NCBI RefSeq assembly: GCF_000403435.2
Contig: NZ_KE159708.1
Location: 363,295-427,294 of the forward strand
Reading direction: 5' to 3'
DNA: 64,000 nucleotides
From: Oscillibacter sp. 1-3
Lineage (GTDB): Bacteria; Bacillota; Clostridia; Oscillospirales; Oscillospiraceae
Below are positions 50,954 through 59,264 of this stretch, piece after piece. Within the stretch, counting starts at the first letter, position 1. Each line of letters starts with the position of its first letter. The position numbers were made by a program, and so were the translations under genes. Under the pieces are notes generated by a model. It was given only the letters and a program-made list of their open reading frames with translations, was not told the origin of the DNA and did not search any database.

Positions 50954-51364
50954 TCAGCCCAGCATGTCGGACATGTCCTCAAACCCGGACAGATCCACAG
51001 CTTTGCGGTCGTAAGCGGCCCGGAAGAAGGGGACGGCCTCCTCCAGCGTCTGTACATCCAGGTCCCAAAGGGCCTTTCCCTGCCTGGAGCCCCAGCCCAC
51101 CTCTACAGTGTACCAGCCGGGATGGGGGCCCGCCCGGTTTATGGCGCTTTGGATGAACCAATAATTTTGGGGGTCCCGGGGGTCCTTCTGCTCCAGAATG
51201 AGGAAGCTGTCCGCCTCCTCCAGATTCAGCTCCCGCAGCTCGGAGACGATCATCTCCCAGGTGCCGAAATTGGGCCGCAGCGCACCGCTTACATTCAGCG
51301 TCCAGGGCCAGTCTCCGCTGGGCTGGCCGGGGGCAGGTTTGCGTTTGCCGAAGAAAAGTCCCAT
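50954..51364 (-). CDS. Small hypothetical protein in the recJ-relA operon
   Basis: 136 residues from ATG 51364, with AAGGAGG 8 nt upstream; an earlier in-frame ATG has no site. The N-terminus (GLFFGKRKPAPGQ) is basic but not a signal peptide. A mixed alpha/beta pattern follows (WPWTLNVSGALRPNFGTWEM; ADSFLILEQKDPRDPQNYWF; GWYTVEVGWGSRQGKALWDL). Aromatic-rich and probably a compact cytoplasmic domain. I do not recognise a family. It lies 13 bp after dtd. Confidence 0.8.
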   Translation of the reverse strand: MGLFFGKRKPAPGQPSGDWPWTLNVSGALRPNFGTWEMIVSELRELNLEEADSFLILEQKDPRDPQNYWFIQSAINRAGPHPGWYTVEVGWGSRQGKALWDLDVQTLEEAVPFFRAAYDRKAVDLSGFEDMSDMLG

Positions 51365-51377
51365 GAAAAAGACCTCC

Positions 51378-51821
51378 TTATGGGTTTTCCGTGTCAAGCA
51401 GGATGGTCACGGGCCCGTCGTTGCGGGAGTCCACCTGCATATCGGCGCCGAACTCGCCGTGCTCCACCGGGAAGCCCCGCTCCCGGCACCGGGCCATAAA
51501 TTTCTCGTAGAGGGGAATGGCCAGGTCCGGCTTGGCGGCCTTGGAAAAGCCGGGGCGGCGGGAGGAGGTGTCGGCGTACAGGGTGAACTGGGAGACCACC
51601 AGAAGGCTCCCGCCCACCTGTTCCAGGTTCAGGTTCATCCGCTCCTCCTCGTCCTCGAAGATCCGGAGGTTGCAGATCTTGTCCGCCAGCTTCACGGCGG
51701 TGTCCTCTGTGTCGTTGGGCCCCACGCCCAGCAGGACCAGGTAGCCCTGGCCGATCTGGCCGCGGACCTCGTTTTCAATGGTGACGGACGCGTGCTTCAC
51801 GCGGGTGACGACAGCGCGCAT
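51378..51821 (-). CDS. dtd: D-aminoacyl-tRNA deacylase
   Basis: 147 residues, exactly the usual length. Contains both active-site motifs: VVSQFTLYAD and the cross-subunit Gly-Pro motif NDGPVTILLD, plus MRAVVTRVKHASVTI at the start. It hydrolyses D-amino acids mischarged on tRNA. Directly follows relA, a widespread arrangement in Bacillota. Confidence 0.97.
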   Translation of the reverse strand: MRAVVTRVKHASVTIENEVRGQIGQGYLVLLGVGPNDTEDTAVKLADKICNLRIFEDEEERMNLNLEQVGGSLLVVSQFTLYADTSSRRPGFSKAAKPDLAIPLYEKFMARCRERGFPVEHGEFGADMQVDSRNDGPVTILLDTENP

Positions 51822-51840
51822 GGAAACTCCCTCCTAATCG

Positions 51841-54051
51841 TCAGCCAGAGGGCCGGGTGACCTGGAGGACCCCGGAGATCTGGTTAAGCTTGTTGATGAT
51901 GGTGTGCATCTGCTCCCCGTCCCGGACGCGGATCTCCATGCGGGCGATGGCGAAGCCGTCGTCCGTGCTGCGGCACTGAATGCCGGAGACGAAGGTCTTG
52001 GTGGTGGACAGGGCCGCGGATACGTCCAGCAGCAGGTTCAGCCGGTCCTTGGCCACCACCTCCAGGGTGGTGGGATAGCTCTCGTTGGTGTCGCTGCCCC
52101 AGGAGACCTTGATCCACCGGTCGGCCAGGGCCGGGTCCGTCCGGCGGGATTTTGAGGCGTTGGGGCAGTCGCTGCGGTGGACGGACACGCCGTATCCCCG
52201 GGTGATGAAGCCCACGATCTCGTCCCCCGGCACGGGGGTGCAGCACTTGGAAAACTTCACCAGGCAGTTGTCCAGTCCCTCCACGATGATGCCCTGCTCG
52301 CTCTTGATCCGCTTGGGGGCGGCGGGACGGGGCTCCTCGCTCCTGGGGGCGTTCTCCAGGGCCTCCAGGGCGTGCTTTTCAGCCTGCTGCTTGGCGATGC
52401 GCTGGAGCTCGCCCTGCATCCGGCTCACGGCCTTCTGGGCGGTGAAGCCGCCGTAGCCGATGGCGGCGTACATATCGTCCAGGGTGGGGTAGGTGACCTT
52501 TTTCAAAAGGCCCGGCAGCCGGTCGGGACCCAGCAGGTCCTTCATGGAGAGGCCGCAGTGCTTTAGCTCCGCCTCGAAGGCGGCCCGGCCGTTGACGATA
52601 TTCTCGTCCCGCCGCTCCTTCTTAAACCACTGGCGGATTTTGCTGCGGGCCTCGTTGCTCTTGGCGATCTTCATCCAGTCCCGGCTGGGGCCCTTGGCGC
52701 CCTTGGAGGTGAGAATCTCCACAATGTCGCCGCTTTTGAGCGTGTGGTCAAAGGTGACAATGCGCCCGTTGACCTTGGCGCCCACCATGCGGTTGCCCAC
52801 GGCGGAGTGAATGGCGTATGCGAAGTCGATGGGCGTGGCCCCGGCGGGCAGGTTCTGCACGTCGCCGTTGGGGGTGAAGACGAACACCTCGTCGGCGAAC
52901 ATATCAATTTTCAGGGAGTGGATGAACTCCTCGGCGTCGGCCCCCTCCTGGTTTTCCAGCAGGCGGCGGACCCACTCGTATTTTCCCTCCGCCCCGGCGC
53001 CCTGGCCGTTCTGCTTGTACTTCCAGTGGGCGGCCACGCCGTACTCGGAGACCTCGTGCATGTCCCGGGTGCGGATCTGCACCTCAAAGGGGATGCCGTC
53101 GGTGCCCATGACGGTGGTGTGGAGGGACTGGTAGCCGTTGGGCTTGGGGGTGCCGATATAGTCCTTGAACCGGCCCAGGATGGGGGTGAAGATGTCGTGG
53201 ACCACGCCCAGGACGTTGTAGCAGTCCCCCACGTTGTCCACCACCACCCGGAAGGCGAAGAGGTCGAAGATCTCGTCCAGGTTCTTGTTCTGGCTGAACA
53301 TCTTGCGGTAGATGCTGTAGGGGTGCTTCACCCGGCCGTAGACCAGATGGGGGATGGCCAGCTCGTCCAGCCGGGTCTCCACCTGGGCCCTGGTCTTTTG
53401 CATGAACATGTCGTACTCCGTCTTCTTGGCCTCCAGACGGGAGACGATCTCCTCATACCCCACCGGGTCCAGGTATTTCAGCGACAGGTCCTCCAGCTCC
53501 CACTTCATCCGCTGCATCCCCAGCCGGTGGGAGATAGGGGCGTAGATCTCCATGGTCTCCAGGGATTTTTGCTTCTGCTTCTCCGGAGACTGGTACTCCA
53601 TGGTCCGCATGTTGTGGAGCCGGTCGGAGATCTTGATGAGGATCACCCGGATGTCCTTGCTCATGGCGATGAGCATTTTCCTGAGGTTTTCCATCTGCTC
53701 GTCTTCCTTGGTGGCGTACTGGATGCGGGTCAGCTTGCTGACGCCCTCCACCAGGTCGGCGATGGTGGGGGAGAAGAGGCGGGACACGTCCGCGTGCTCA
53801 GCGGGGGTGTCCTCGATGACGTCGTGGAGGAGGGCGGCCTCAATGGACTCGCTGTCCAGCTTCAGCTCCTCCGCCACGATCTGGGCCACCGCCAGGGGGT
53901 GGATGATATAGGGCTCGCCGCTCTTGCGCTTTTGTCCGGCGTGGCACTTATCGGCGTATTCAAAGGCAGTGCGTATGTGGTCCAGATCCGCTGAGGGGTT
54001 GTATCCCCGGACGGTCTTTTCCAGGTGCTCGTACTGCTCCTGTATGGTCAT
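51841..54051 (-). CDS. relA: Bifunctional (p)ppGpp synthetase/hydrolase RelA/SpoT
   Basis: 736 residues, full-length long RSH protein. HD hydrolase domain with YIIHPLAVAQIV, the HDVIEDT motif and a downstream ISDRLHNMRTM; synthetase domain with GRVKHPYSIYRKM, FKDYIGTPKPNGYQSLHT and EVQIRTRDMHEVSEYGVAAH; TGS domain (EVFVFTPNGDVQNLPAGATP); a conserved-Cys region (KFSKCCTPVPGDEIVGFITR); and a C-terminal ACT domain. Both catalytic halves look intact, so it should make and degrade the stringent-response alarmone. Its start overlaps the recJ stop by 4 bp. Confidence 0.97.
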   Translation of the reverse strand: MTIQEQYEHLEKTVRGYNPSADLDHIRTAFEYADKCHAGQKRKSGEPYIIHPLAVAQIVAEELKLDSESIEAALLHDVIEDTPAEHADVSRLFSPTIADLVEGVSKLTRIQYATKEDEQMENLRKMLIAMSKDIRVILIKISDRLHNMRTMEYQSPEKQKQKSLETMEIYAPISHRLGMQRMKWELEDLSLKYLDPVGYEEIVSRLEAKKTEYDMFMQKTRAQVETRLDELAIPHLVYGRVKHPYSIYRKMFSQNKNLDEIFDLFAFRVVVDNVGDCYNVLGVVHDIFTPILGRFKDYIGTPKPNGYQSLHTTVMGTDGIPFEVQIRTRDMHEVSEYGVAAHWKYKQNGQGAGAEGKYEWVRRLLENQEGADAEEFIHSLKIDMFADEVFVFTPNGDVQNLPAGATPIDFAYAIHSAVGNRMVGAKVNGRIVTFDHTLKSGDIVEILTSKGAKGPSRDWMKIAKSNEARSKIRQWFKKERRDENIVNGRAAFEAELKHCGLSMKDLLGPDRLPGLLKKVTYPTLDDMYAAIGYGGFTAQKAVSRMQGELQRIAKQQAEKHALEALENAPRSEEPRPAAPKRIKSEQGIIVEGLDNCLVKFSKCCTPVPGDEIVGFITRGYGVSVHRSDCPNASKSRRTDPALADRWIKVSWGSDTNESYPTTLEVVAKDRLNLLLDVSAALSTTKTFVSGIQCRSTDDGFAIARMEIRVRDGEQMHTIINKLNQISGVLQVTRPSG

Positions 54052-56147
54052 GGCAGATCACCTCGGTTCCGGTTGGCCGCGCCTGGGGCCAGGCGGGCGA
54101 GATAGGGGCAGGCAGTGAGATCCACCTTCCCCTGGGTGGGGTTCAGACTGGCCAGCAGGGTGTCGTCCTGGCGGGTAAGGGACAGCAGTCCCCGCTCACG
54201 GAACACCGCCAGGGCCAGGGCGGTGCGGAGAAAGCTCTCGTTTCCGCCGGCCTCCGACGCCAGGCGCCGCAGCCAGGGGAGCCAGGGCGCCTCGGCCTTT
54301 CCGCGGCGCAGGCGGCGCTCCAGTGCCACCCAGCAGGCGGCGAACTGCTCCCGGGAGGCCCGCAGGCGGCTTTTCTCCTGGGCCGTCAGCTCTCCGCCCT
54401 CCAGCAGGCGGCCCAGCAGCTCCAGCGCCTCCGCCTCGTGACGGCTGGGGGTCAGGGAGGGGCGGATGTCGATGAGCTGCAACTGCAGGGAGGTGGTTCC
54501 CCGGAAGGTGTTGGCCTGGAGGTAAAAGGCGGCGTCCACCCGGCTGCCCGCCGTCAGGCCGCACTCCTCCGCCGTGACGGAGAAGAAGATGGCGTCAAAC
54601 CGGCAGGAGCCCTTGGAGAGGCGGAATTTCAGGTGCTTGCCCTGGCCCACGGGCTGTACGGCGTCCACCGTGGCCCCCAGCAGGGCGAAGGTGGGCCGGG
54701 TGTTGCCGGCGCCGTAGGGCTCCAGCAGGCTCAGCTGCTCCACCTCCTGCAGCGTGACGGCGGCGGGACTGGCGATGGGGGCGTCGATCTCCAGGGAGGA
54801 GACGGGCAGCTCCCCGCCGGAGGCAGAGCGCACATAGCGGTTCATCCGCGTGCGGAAGGCGGCGATGTTCTCCTCGGGAATCGTGAATCCGGCGGCCAGC
54901 TCGTGGCCGCCGAAGCCGTCCAGAAGGTCCGCGCAGGACTCCAGGGCCGCGAAGAGGTTGAACCCCCCGTAGGACCGGCAGGAGCCCTTGCCCGTGCCCT
55001 CCCGCAGGTGGATCATAAAGCTGGGGCAGGAGTACTTCTCGCTCAGGCGGGAGGCCACAATGCCAACCACCCCCTGGTGCCAGCGGTCGCTGGCCAGCAC
55101 CAGGGCGCTGCGCTCCTCGTCCCGCAGGCGCTCAATCTGCTCCACGGCGTCGGCGCAGATGGCCTGCTCCACCGCCTGGCGCTCCCGGTTCAGCTCGCAC
55201 AGCGCCCGGGCCATCTCCTCCGCCCGGGCGGGGTCGGCGCACTCCAGCAGGTCGGCGGCCAGGTCCGCCGCCCCCATGCGCCCGGCGGCGTTGATCCGGG
55301 GGGAGAGGACGAAGCCGATCTGGATGGAGGTGATGGGCCTGCCCAGCAGGCCCGCCTCCCGCAAAAGGGCGTGAACGCCCACAAAATCCGTGTGGGGCAG
55401 GGCCTCCAGCCCGCAGGAGACGATGGTCCGGTTCTCCCCCTCCATCCGCATCACGTCGGCGATGGTGCCGATGGCGGCCAGGGTGCAGTACCGGGCGAAC
55501 AGCGCGTCCTCCCGGTTCTCGCCCCCCAGGGCCAGCACCAGCTTCAAGGCCACGCCCACGCCCGCCAGGTGCTTGAAGGGATACGGGCAGTCGGGCCGGT
55601 GGGGGTCCACCACGGCGGCGGCCCGGGGCAGGGTCTCCTTGCACTCGTGGTGGTCCGTCACCACCACGTCCAGTCCGATGGAGTTGGCAAAGTCCACCTC
55701 GTCGTTGCCGGTGATGCCGCAGTCCACGGTGACCATCAGCGTGGCCCCCTGGTCCCGCAGGCCCTGGATGGCGTCTTTGGACAGGCCGTAGCCGTCCTCG
55801 ATCCGCCGGGGGATGTACCGCAGGCACTTGAGACCGCAGCTTTTCAGATAGTCCATCAGCAGCACCGTAGAGGTAATGCCGTCCACGTCGTAGTCGCCGA
55901 AGACGGCGACGGTCTCTCCCTCCGCGACGGCCCGCTGGATGCGCCCGACGGCCTTGTCCATGTCCCGCATGAGCATGGGGGAGAGGGTCAGCGTCCGCTC
56001 CCGGTCCAGAAATTCCGCCGCGGACTCGGCGCTGTCCACGCCCCGGGCGGCCAGCACGGTGGAGAGCAGATAGGGATACCCCGCCCCCCGCAGGAGGTCC
56101 ACCGCCTGCGGATCGGGGGTCCCGATGTTCCATTTTTCAAATTTCAC
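54048..56147 (-). CDS. recJ: Single-stranded-DNA exonuclease RecJ
   Basis: 699 residues from GTG 56147, giving MKFEKWNIG, the usual RecJ N-terminus; a TTG eight codons upstream overlaps the AAAGGAG. DHH-family motifs: FGDYDVDGITST (motif I), VTVDCGITGNDEVDFA (motif II), VTDHHECKETLP (motif III, DHH) and AVVDPHRPDCPYPFKHLAGV (motif IV), with the DHHA1 domain (SCRSYGGFNLFAALESCADL, GGHELAAGFTI) and an OB domain, plus a C-terminal extension seen in Bacillota. 5'-3' exonuclease in recombination and mismatch repair. Confidence 0.95.
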   Translation of the reverse strand: MKFEKWNIGTPDPQAVDLLRGAGYPYLLSTVLAARGVDSAESAAEFLDRERTLTLSPMLMRDMDKAVGRIQRAVAEGETVAVFGDYDVDGITSTVLLMDYLKSCGLKCLRYIPRRIEDGYGLSKDAIQGLRDQGATLMVTVDCGITGNDEVDFANSIGLDVVVTDHHECKETLPRAAAVVDPHRPDCPYPFKHLAGVGVALKLVLALGGENREDALFARYCTLAAIGTIADVMRMEGENRTIVSCGLEALPHTDFVGVHALLREAGLLGRPITSIQIGFVLSPRINAAGRMGAADLAADLLECADPARAEEMARALCELNRERQAVEQAICADAVEQIERLRDEERSALVLASDRWHQGVVGIVASRLSEKYSCPSFMIHLREGTGKGSCRSYGGFNLFAALESCADLLDGFGGHELAAGFTIPEENIAAFRTRMNRYVRSASGGELPVSSLEIDAPIASPAAVTLQEVEQLSLLEPYGAGNTRPTFALLGATVDAVQPVGQGKHLKFRLSKGSCRFDAIFFSVTAEECGLTAGSRVDAAFYLQANTFRGTTSLQLQLIDIRPSLTPSRHEAEALELLGRLLEGGELTAQEKSRLRASREQFAACWVALERRLRRGKAEAPWLPWLRRLASEAGGNESFLRTALALAVFRERGLLSLTRQDDTLLASLNPTQGKVDLTACPYLARLAPGAANRNRGDLP

Positions 56148-56208
56148 GTCTGTCGCGGGTCTCCTTTCCAAACTGGCGGCGGCGCGCCAAACCTATTATA
56201 ACTCTCTT

Positions 56209-56237
56209 ATTATAACAGGAAAGACGGTCCAGGTAAA
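56209..56237 (-). promoter_or_regulatory. Sigma-A promoter of the recJ-relA operon
   Basis: On the minus strand: TTTACC (56232-56237), 17 nt, TATAAT (56209-56214). A second TATAAT lies 14 nt further downstream (56195-56200) without a good -35. The distance to the recJ start is about 55 nt. Confidence 0.8.
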
Positions 56238-56280
56238 GAAAAAATATCACAGAATCATGGGCAAGTTGTAAAAGAAATGC

Positions 56281-56309
56281 TTGCGTTTTCTCATAAGGTG
56301 TGGTATATT
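56281..56309 (+). promoter_or_regulatory. Sigma-A promoter of the rimP-nusA-infB operon
   Basis: TTGCGT (56281-56286), 17 nt, TATATT (56304-56309). Divergent from the recJ promoter; it is followed by the leader hairpin at 56338-56363. Confidence 0.78.
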
Positions 56310-56337
56310 ACATATGTTAGTAATGTGGTAGTGTGGA

Positions 56338-56363
56338 GAGTGGACCTCAGGTCCGCTCTTTTT
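56338..56363 (+). terminator. Leader terminator/attenuator upstream of rimP
   Basis: GAGTGGACC-tca-GGTCCGCTC (one G-U pair) followed by TTTTTAT, only about 25 nt after the predicted transcription start and 62 nt before rimP. The placement suggests premature termination control of the nusA operon. NusA itself stimulates hairpin pausing and termination, so autogenous control is plausible. Confidence 0.75.
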
Positions 56364-56424
56364 ATTGGACTTTTTCACGTTTCTAAAATTTGAAAAAACA
56401 GCGAGATAATGGAGGCCATCTTCC

Positions 56425-56886
56425 ATGAAGAAGATCACGGAACTCACCGCCGAGCTGGCCGCCCCCGCCATTGCGGAGAGCGGCTGCACCCTCTGGGACG
56501 TGGAGTACGTCAAGGAGGCCGGGACCTGGTACCTGCGGGTGCTGCTGGACAAGGAGGGCGGCGTGGACATTCTGGACTGCGAGTCCGTATCCCGGAAGCT
56601 CTCGGACCTGCTGGACGAGGCGGACCCCATCGAGGGCAGCTACACCCTGGAGGTGGGCTCCGCCGGGGCGGAGCGGGCGCTGAAGCGCCCCGCCGATTTC
56701 GTTCGCTTTATGGGCAGCCCCGTGCTGGTGAAGCTGTACCGGGCCCGGGACGGGCGCAAGGAGTTCGCCGGCACCCTGGCGGGCTACGACGAGGCCAGCG
56801 GGGACGTCTCCGTCACCGTGGGAGGGGAGACGCTGTCCTTTCCGAAGAAGGAGACCGCCCTGGTCCGGCTGCGGGTGGAGTTCTGA
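56425..56886 (+). CDS. rimP: Ribosome maturation factor RimP
   Basis: 153 residues. Typical features are the N-terminal LAAPAIAESGCTLWDVEYVK, the strand TWYLRVLLDKEGGVDILDCE, then IEGSYTLEVGSAGAERALKR (usual SPGL-type motif read here as GSAGAERAL) and a C-terminal SH3-like domain. It assists 30S subunit assembly. First gene of the nusA operon. Confidence 0.95.
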   Translation: MKKITELTAELAAPAIAESGCTLWDVEYVKEAGTWYLRVLLDKEGGVDILDCESVSRKLSDLLDEADPIEGSYTLEVGSAGAERALKRPADFVRFMGSPVLVKLYRARDGRKEFAGTLAGYDEASGDVSVTVGGETLSFPKKETALVRLRVEF

Positions 56887-56961
56887 GCCGCCCCTCCGGA
56901 GCTGATGCTTGAAAACTGAGAAGCTGCGATATATAGAACAAGTAAAAAGGAGAGTCACGCC

Positions 56962-58194
56962 ATGAGAGGCAAGAAGCAGAAGGAACCCGCCGGGATGAAT
57001 CCCGCGGAGATCTTTGCCGCGCTGGAGCTGCTGGAAAAGGAGCGGGGAATTCCCCAGACCTTTATGATGGAGAAGATCATTCAGGCCATTACCACCGCCT
57101 ACAAGCGGGACCATGAGGGCGTGGAGAACGTCATCGTGGACGTGGACGAGGAGCACCAGGACCTGAAAATGTTCGTCCAGAAGAACGTGGTGGACGAGGA
57201 GGACTATGTGGACCCCCCCAACGAGATGACGCTGGAGGAGGCCAAGGCCATCTCCGCCAGATATGAGATCGGCGACGTGGTGAACATCCCCGTGGACAAG
57301 ATGGAGTTCGGCCGCATCGCCGCGGGAAACGGCAAGCAGGTCATCATCCAGGGCCTGCGGGAGGCCGAGCGGGGCATGGTGTACGACGAGTTCAACTCCA
57401 AGCAGCATGAGATCCTCACCGGCGTGGTCACCCGGGTGGACCCCCGGAATGGAAACGTGTCCCTGCGCATCGGCACCGGCACCGAGTCCACCGAGGCGCT
57501 GCTGATGGCCGGCGAGCAGGTTCCCGGCGAGGAGATGGCCGAGGGAACCCACGTCAAGGTGTACGTGGTGGACGTCCGCCGCTCCACCAGGGGTCCCCAG
57601 GTGCTGATCTCCCGCACCCATCCGGGCCTTGTAAAGCGCCTTTTCGAGCTGGAGGTCCCCGAGATTTTCGACGGCACCGTGGAGGTGAAGTCCATCGCCC
57701 GGGAGGCCGGCAGCCGCACCAAGATGGCCGTGTGGTCCAACGAGGAGAACGTGGACCCCATCGGCGCCTGCGTGGGCCCCAAGGGCCAGCGGGTGGCCGG
57801 GATCGTCGACGAGCTGCGGGGCGAGAAGATCGACATCATCAAGTGGAGCGAGGACCCCGCCCAGTTCATCGCCGCCGCCCTGGCCCCCGCCGAGGTGGTG
57901 GACGTGTGGATGGCGGACGAGGGCAAGGCCTGCCGCTGCGTGGTGCCGGACGACCAGCTGTCCCTGGCCATCGGCAAGGAGGGCCAGAACGCCCGTCTGG
58001 CCGCCCGCCTGACGGGGTATAAGATCGACATCAAGCCCGAGAGCTATGAGGAGCCCGAGGAAGAGCCGCTCTCTGAAGAGGAGGCGCTCCCCGAGGAGGA
58101 GCTGCTCTCCGAGGCGGAAGCGTTCCCCGAGGAAGCGCCGCTCCCCGAGGAGGCCGCGGAGAGCGCGGAAACTGCGGAGCCCGCCGAGGAATAA
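56962..58194 (+). CDS. nusA: Transcription termination/antitermination factor NusA, with acidic tail
   Basis: 410 residues behind AAAGGAG. N-terminal RNA-polymerase-binding domain (to about 125), S1 domain (LTGVVTRVDPRNGNVSLRIG), KH1 and KH2 (DPIGACVGPKGQRVAGIVDE; LSLAIGKEGQNARLAARLTG). The conserved core ends near residue 355; the last 55 residues are an extremely Glu-rich repeat (EEPLSEEEALPEEELLSEAE). The acidic tail is not part of the usual Bacillota NusA. It controls pausing, termination and antitermination. Confidence 0.97.
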   Translation: MRGKKQKEPAGMNPAEIFAALELLEKERGIPQTFMMEKIIQAITTAYKRDHEGVENVIVDVDEEHQDLKMFVQKNVVDEEDYVDPPNEMTLEEAKAISARYEIGDVVNIPVDKMEFGRIAAGNGKQVIIQGLREAERGMVYDEFNSKQHEILTGVVTRVDPRNGNVSLRIGTGTESTEALLMAGEQVPGEEMAEGTHVKVYVVDVRRSTRGPQVLISRTHPGLVKRLFELEVPEIFDGTVEVKSIAREAGSRTKMAVWSNEENVDPIGACVGPKGQRVAGIVDELRGEKIDIIKWSEDPAQFIAAALAPAEVVDVWMADEGKACRCVVPDDQLSLAIGKEGQNARLAARLTGYKIDIKPESYEEPEEEPLSEEEALPEEELLSEAEAFPEEAPLPEEAAESAETAEPAEE

Positions 58195-58300
58195 ACTCCC
58201 TGCCGGCCGCTGCGGCCATGTGGGGGGCGCACCCTGTGCGGGCCATTCCCCCGAAACCGGCAGACCGGCCAAAACCTTACCGTTGATTGGAGGCAGCCCT

Positions 58301-58579
58301 ATGCCAAAAGTGAAAAAGATTCCCCAGCGGCAGTGCGTGGGCTGCCGGGAGATGAAGGATAAAAAGTCCCTGCTCCGGGTGGTGAGATCCCCGGAGGGTC
58401 AGGTGAGCCTGGACTTCGGCGGAAAGAAGCCGGGGCGGGGGGCCTATGTGTGCCCGTGTCTTGCCTGCCTCCAGAGGGCCCGGAAGACCCGGGCCCTGGA
58501 GCGGGCCTTTGAGACAGCCATCCCACCGGAGGTCTACGACTCCATGGAGGCGGAACTGCGAGGTGCGGATGGAGAATAA
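58301..58579 (+). CDS. rnpM: RNase P modulator RnpM (YlxR)
   Basis: 92 residues from ATG 58301 behind TTGGAGG. The YlxR signature is clear: RQCVGCREMKDKKSLLRVVR, then GRGAYVCPCLACLQRARKTR. Positively charged RNA-binding fold. It binds RNase P RNA and may modulate its activity. The stop overlaps the L7Ae gene start by 11 bp. Confidence 0.94.
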   Translation: MPKVKKIPQRQCVGCREMKDKKSLLRVVRSPEGQVSLDFGGKKPGRGAYVCPCLACLQRARKTRALERAFETAIPPEVYDSMEAELRGADGE

Positions 58580-59174
58580 GAGAGTTCTCTCCCTGCTGGG
58601 GCTGGCCCTCCGGGGCGGCAATCTGGCGGTGGGAGAGGAGCCGGTGGAGGCCGCCGCCCGGGCCAAAGACGCCCGGGTCCTGCTGCTGGCCGCCGACGCC
58701 GCGGAGAACACCCGCCGCCGGGCGGAGCACTTCGCCCTGGCGGGACAGTGCCTTTGGCTCCGCACCCCCTTCACCAAGGAGGAGCTGGGCATGGCGCTGG
58801 GCCGCACCTCCGTGGCCCTGACGGCGGTGACGGACACCGGACTTGCAAACGCCGTGGTCCGCCGTCTGGCGGAGGGCGACCCTGCCCGGTACGCAGAGGC
58901 CGCCGCCCAGCTGGAGGTCAAGGCCCGGCGGGCGGAGGAGAGAAGGGCGGAGCGTCTGGCCCATGAGAAGAACGTCCGCCAGGGAAAGCGAAAGAAGAAC
59001 CCGGAGCGTCCGGCGAAAAAGGCCGCCGAAAGGCGGGCGGCGCCGTCCCGGGGAGCCGATCCCCGTCCGGCCGTCCGCCGAGGCCGTCCCGGACCGGGGG
59101 CAAGGGCAAAGCCCTACGCCCACAGCCACCCTGTGAAAAAGGGCAAGGGCTCCTTCCGCAAGCGGGAGGGCTGA
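58569..59174 (+). CDS. ylxQ: L7Ae-family RNA-binding protein (YlxQ) with basic extension
   Basis: 201 residues; YlxQ proteins are about 100. Residues 1-105 are the L7Ae fold (RVLSLLGLALRGGNLAVGEE; AKDARVLLLAADAAENTRRR; FTKEELGMALGRTSVALTAV). The remaining 95 residues are a basic, low-complexity tail (AEERRAERLAHEKN; GKRKKNPERPAKKAAERRAA). It is predicted to bind kink-turn-like RNA in ribosome-associated work. The tail probably increases RNA affinity. Confidence 0.9.
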   Translation: MENKRVLSLLGLALRGGNLAVGEEPVEAAARAKDARVLLLAADAAENTRRRAEHFALAGQCLWLRTPFTKEELGMALGRTSVALTAVTDTGLANAVVRRLAEGDPARYAEAAAQLEVKARRAEERRAERLAHEKNVRQGKRKKNPERPAKKAAERRAAPSRGADPRPAVRRGRPGPGARAKPYAHSHPVKKGKGSFRKREG

Positions 59175-59264
59175 GCGGCCGCGTCCGGCCTGGGCCGGAT
59201 CAAGGAGCCGCGTCTTACTAAAAATTTCCCAGCCCCCGGGTTGGAGCATAACGAGGTGTTTTGA

